Source: Prochlorococcus marinus bv. HNLC2 (lineage in GTDB: Bacteria > Cyanobacteriota > Cyanobacteriia > PCC-6307 > Cyanobiaceae). From it: a stretch of DNA of 64,000 bases. Under the pieces are notes generated by a model. The model made no database searches. It was not told the DNA's origin and worked only from the letters and a program-made list of their open reading frames with translations. Every line of letters begins with the position of its first letter. The stretch's first letter is position 1. This document shows positions 61,766 to 64,000 of the stretch, in pieces. Location: contig GL947595.1 in the NCBI GenBank assembly GCA_000218745.1, positions 954,982-1,018,981 on the forward strand. Reading direction: 5' to 3'. The position numbers and the translations under genes were made by a program.

Positions 61766-62737
61766 GTGTCTGGTTGGCTTTTAATTATTTTCTTACTCTT
61801 GCTTGGAGGACTAATCTCCACGTTTGGAGATTTAGTAGGAACTAAAATTGGTAAAGCAAGATTTAGTATTTTAAAATTAAGACCAAAAAAAACTGCTACT
61901 TTAATCACAATTCTTACTGGTAGTTTAATTAGTGCATCTTCTTTGTCATTGATGATTCTAGTTAATCGACAATTAAGAGTAGGTCTTTTTAGATTGGGAG
62001 ACTTGCAGAAAAAATTACAGGAGAGTAGACAGCTATTAATACCTTTAAAAGAAGAAAGAGAAAAACTTGAAAATAAAATTGATAGCAAAGAGACTGAATT
62101 GAAGCAACTTGAGAGAAATATTATTGCCTTAAGAAGTGGGCAGGTTGTAATAAGTAGTGGACAATCGTTGATAATTTCTGAGATAAGTGCTAATCGAAAG
62201 GTTAATCTTGAGACACAGTTAGCAAAAATCATACAAAATGCAAATAGATTGACTCAAAAAATTGTTATTCCGGAGATAAAAGAACCAGTAAGTATACTAC
62301 TTTTAAGGAAAAATCATATTGAAGAACTAGGTAAAACAATTATTAAGGGAGGGGATTGGGTTATTAATATAAAATCTGTTAGAAATGTTCTGAAAGGTGA
62401 AAATTATGTATATGCATTTCCTGAAATAACTGAAAACAAAGTAATTGTTTTAAAAGATGAAATAATCTCAAAAATATTATTAACTTCAAAAGAAAAAAAT
62501 ATTAATGAAGTACAAAATAAAATTAATCTTTTGCTCGCATCAACACTTGCAGAAACCAAAAGAAGAGGATCCCTCGTAAATGAGATAAAGTTAAAAAGTG
62601 AATCGGTTGAGAAGCTAAGAGTCTTTCTTAATAGATATAAGGAAGTTGATCTTGAATTAGAAGCAGTGTCATTAAGAAAAAGTAAGACTGCTCAACCAGT
62701 TGTTGTAGAGCTAAAATTTAATACTATTAAATCTTGA
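61766..62737 (+). CDS. DUF3084 membrane/coiled-coil protein
   Basis: 323 residues from GTG 61766. The N-terminus has one membrane segment (WLLIIFLLLLGGLISTFG), then GTKIGKARFSILKLRPK, a second segment (LITILTGSLISASSLSLMI), and then a long coiled-coil of Glu/Lys/Leu heptads at about residues 80-125. It matches the cyanobacterial DUF3084 family of unknown function. The last codon is one base away from the start of the next gene (62739), so the two are tightly linked, and ntcA lies just upstream. Confidence 0.82.
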   Translation: MSGWLLIIFLLLLGGLISTFGDLVGTKIGKARFSILKLRPKKTATLITILTGSLISASSLSLMILVNRQLRVGLFRLGDLQKKLQESRQLLIPLKEEREKLENKIDSKETELKQLERNIIALRSGQVVISSGQSLIISEISANRKVNLETQLAKIIQNANRLTQKIVIPEIKEPVSILLLRKNHIEELGKTIIKGGDWVINIKSVRNVLKGENYVYAFPEITENKVIVLKDEIISKILLTSKEKNINEVQNKINLLLASTLAETKRRGSLVNEIKLKSESVEKLRVFLNRYKEVDLELEAVSLRKSKTAQPVVVELKFNTIKS

Positions 62738-62738
62738 A

Positions 62739-63176
62739 ATGACAAAATATATTTCTATAGATCCTGGTAAATATAAGTGCGGATTTGTATTAGCTGATTC
62801 ATATAAAAAAAAAGTTCTAGAAGCAAAAGTTATTTTGAGTAATTCATTAGTCAAAAACGTAAAAAAATTTCAGAAAAGTGATGAAAATATTAAAGTAATT
62901 ATTGGAAATGGGACTTCAAGTAGAGATCATATAAAAGATTTAGGATTTTTAAAAGATGATTTATTTATTGCTGAAGAGAAAAATACTACATATAGAGCTA
63001 AGGAAAGATTTTTTGAAATTTTTCCAATAAATGGAATTAAAAGATATCTGCCTAGAGAAATTTTTATTTATAACTTAAATCTTGATGCTATTTCGGCGAT
63101 TATTATATTAGAGGATTATTTAAAATTGACCTTTGATGTTGATTCGAAAGTTAACCCTAAAACTTGGATAAAATAG
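62739..63176 (+). CDS. RNase H-fold protein, YqgF/RuvC-like
   Basis: 145 residues. The first strand KYISIDPGKYKCGFVLADS has the Asp in the DPGxxxCG pattern of the YqgF/RuvC-like RNase H superfamily. Acidic residues recur at IGNGTSSRDHI (conserved Ser/Arg) and near the end in NLDAISAIIILEDYL. It is thought of as a cyanobacterial Holliday-junction-resolvase-like or rRNA-processing protein; the precise role is unknown. It follows DUF3084 with a 1-base gap. Its end overlaps the convergent DUF3146 gene by 20 bases. Confidence 0.72.
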   Translation: MTKYISIDPGKYKCGFVLADSYKKKVLEAKVILSNSLVKNVKKFQKSDENIKVIIGNGTSSRDHIKDLGFLKDDLFIAEEKNTTYRAKERFFEIFPINGIKRYLPREIFIYNLNLDAISAIIILEDYLKLTFDVDSKVNPKTWIK

Positions 63177-63414
63177 TGAATTTATAAATATTTCCTGTTT
63201 CCAGTTGATAATCTTTTTTAATAAGAAATCTTAAAAGAGAATCTTCTATTAATGCTCTTCCTAATGGGGGATTAACAGATAATCTTCCCTGATTAAATGA
63301 CCAAATAAAGTTCCATTTGAATTCACTTGCCTCAATGAACCCCTTTAGCTCTTTTGTTTTGAAGTTATATTCTTTAATACTGAGATAAGCGGTTGTTTTA
63401 GGTCTAGATTTCAT
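63157..63414 (-). CDS. DUF3146 family small protein
   Basis: 85 residues with a beta-rich layout: RPKTTAYLSIKEYNFKTKEL, EFKWNFIWSFNQGRLSVNPPLGRALIEDSLLRFLI, ending TGNIYKFTILSKF (quoted as motif fragments). It fits the cyanobacterial DUF3146 family of unknown function. Its ATG (63414) overlaps the pth stop region by 11 bases, so translation is probably coupled to pth. It overlaps the YqgF-like gene at the 3' end by 20 bases on the other strand. Confidence 0.75.
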   Translation of the reverse strand: MKSRPKTTAYLSIKEYNFKTKELKGFIEASEFKWNFIWSFNQGRLSVNPPLGRALIEDSLLRFLIKKDYQLETGNIYKFTILSKF

Positions 63415-64000
63415 CGTTTCTACTAGTACTAAATGAATTTAATTGAGAAATTATAATTTCATTATTAATTGTGTCCCATTTTTCGATCGATTCAATAATT
63501 TTCTTAAAAATTTCATCAAGATCTAGTTTTTCTTTACTAGAGAAATCTCCCAAAACATAAGCAATGGTATTACTTCTTTTTTCCTTTTTTAAATCTGGAG
63601 GTGAACCTATACCTATTCTGATTCTTTTGAATTCTTTTGTTTTAATTTTTTCAATTATACTTTTCAAGCCATTATGACCGCCAGAACCTCCTTTCTTTCG
63701 AAATCTAATTTTTCCAAAAGGCAAATCAATATCATCAACAATAATAAATAATTGTTCAGGATGAATTTTGTACCAATCAATTATCGCTTTTACGCTATCA
63801 CCACTATTATTCATGAAAGTATTAGGCATAAATAGTCTGTAATTAATATCATTTATCAAATATTCGCAGTAATAACAAAACAATTTGTTCTTCTTATTTA
63901 ATTTTAACCCGTATTTATTAGCAATTTCCTCTATAAATAAAAAACCTATGTTGTGCCTATTATTTTTGTAAGTTTTTCCAGGATTACCTAAACCAATAAT
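63404..64000 (-). CDS. pth: Peptidyl-tRNA hydrolase, N-terminus cut by window edge
   Basis: Recycles tRNA from peptidyl-tRNAs released by stalled ribosomes. 198 codons are visible, with the start just beyond the window edge: the first residues read IIGLGNPGKTYKNNRHNIG with the catalytic His in NRHNIG. Further motifs are LFMPNTFMNNSGDSV, VDDIDLPFGKIR and GGSGGHNGLKSI. An internal ATG at 63883 would remove the active site, so the longer partial reading is correct. The stop overlaps the DUF3146 start. Confidence 0.95.
   Translation of the reverse strand: MIGLGNPGKTYKNNRHNIGFLFIEEIANKYGLKLNKKNKLFCYYCEYLINDINYRLFMPNTFMNNSGDSVKAIIDWYKIHPEQLFIIVDDIDLPFGKIRFRKKGGSGGHNGLKSIIEKIKTKEFKRIRIGIGSPPDLKKEKRSNTIAYVLGDFSSKEKLDLDEIFKKIIESIEKWDTINNEIIISQLNSFSTSRNDEI

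Overview
The window is a stretch of core chromosome from an AT-rich marine picocyanobacterium, almost certainly a high-light Prochlorococcus. The evidence is a psbA copy encoding a D1 protein of the Prochlorococcus type, psbO, CP12, NtcA, CrtR and a BicA/SbtA/SbtB-type bicarbonate uptake operon. It also holds many small genes confined to cyanobacteria (Ycf20, Ycf66-like, DUF3084, DUF3146, DUF3177). Gene density is very high, intergenic gaps are short, and non-coding sequence is extremely AT-rich. I see no prophage, insertion sequence, CRISPR array or genomic island; this is a housekeeping neighbourhood.

Layout. 1-9.8 kb: argS (partial), nadC, mnmE, a DUF2062 membrane protein, the (p)ppGpp synthetase/hydrolase, a fused oligopeptide-type ABC ATPase, rluD and rbgA. 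10-16 kb: pgk, an exported-looking unknown, murG, a cobD-like aminotransferase, pyrD and rnhA. 16-22 kb: the ribosomal block secE-nusG-rplK-rplA-[L10 leader]-rplJ-rplL, with clpB2 beside it. 22.5-31 kb: eno, an ABC1/UbiB kinase, a thioredoxin-reductase-like flavoprotein, the bicA-sbtA-sbtB operon and hemB. 31-37.7 kb: a glyoxalase-family protein, mutS2, obgE, cp12, a glutathione S-transferase and an aspartoacylase homologue. 38-45 kb: psbA with a structured leader, aroC, a KDPG-aldolase-like gene, ftsH, sat and psbO. 45-55 kb: coaBC, ycf20, pyrB, mpg, gatC, crtR, tRNA-Leu(UAG), a Ycf66-like gene, ileS and DUF3177. 55-64 kb: a FIST protein, trmB, glmM, a membrane thioredoxin, thyX-dcd-cobO-like, ntcA, DUF3084, an RNase-H-fold protein, DUF3146 and pth (partial).

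The genes cover carbon acquisition and its control (bicA/sbtA/sbtB, cp12, pgk, eno), photosystem II (psbA, psbO, with an FtsH that may serve its repair), nitrogen control (ntcA), stringent response (rsh), translation (argS, ileS, gatC, ribosomal proteins, tRNA-Leu, assembly GTPases) and nucleotide synthesis (pyrB, pyrD, dcd, thyX).

The most striking property of the sequence as given is that eight conserved genes, including murG and ileS which should be essential, are each broken by one single-base insertion or deletion, mostly in or beside a short homopolymer run. Restoring one base reconstructs a full-length protein every time. This fits sequencing or assembly indels better than gene decay, and I annotate the reconstructed full extents. 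Biological points worth a second look are a ten-codon upstream ORF in a double-hairpin psbA leader, a short arginine-rich ORF antisense-oriented just upstream of psbA, a thioredoxin-reductase-like protein without the NADPH-binding motifs, a CobO-like protein without a P-loop, and an SbtB without the usual C-terminal cysteine loop. I did not find a clearly new multi-gene system.
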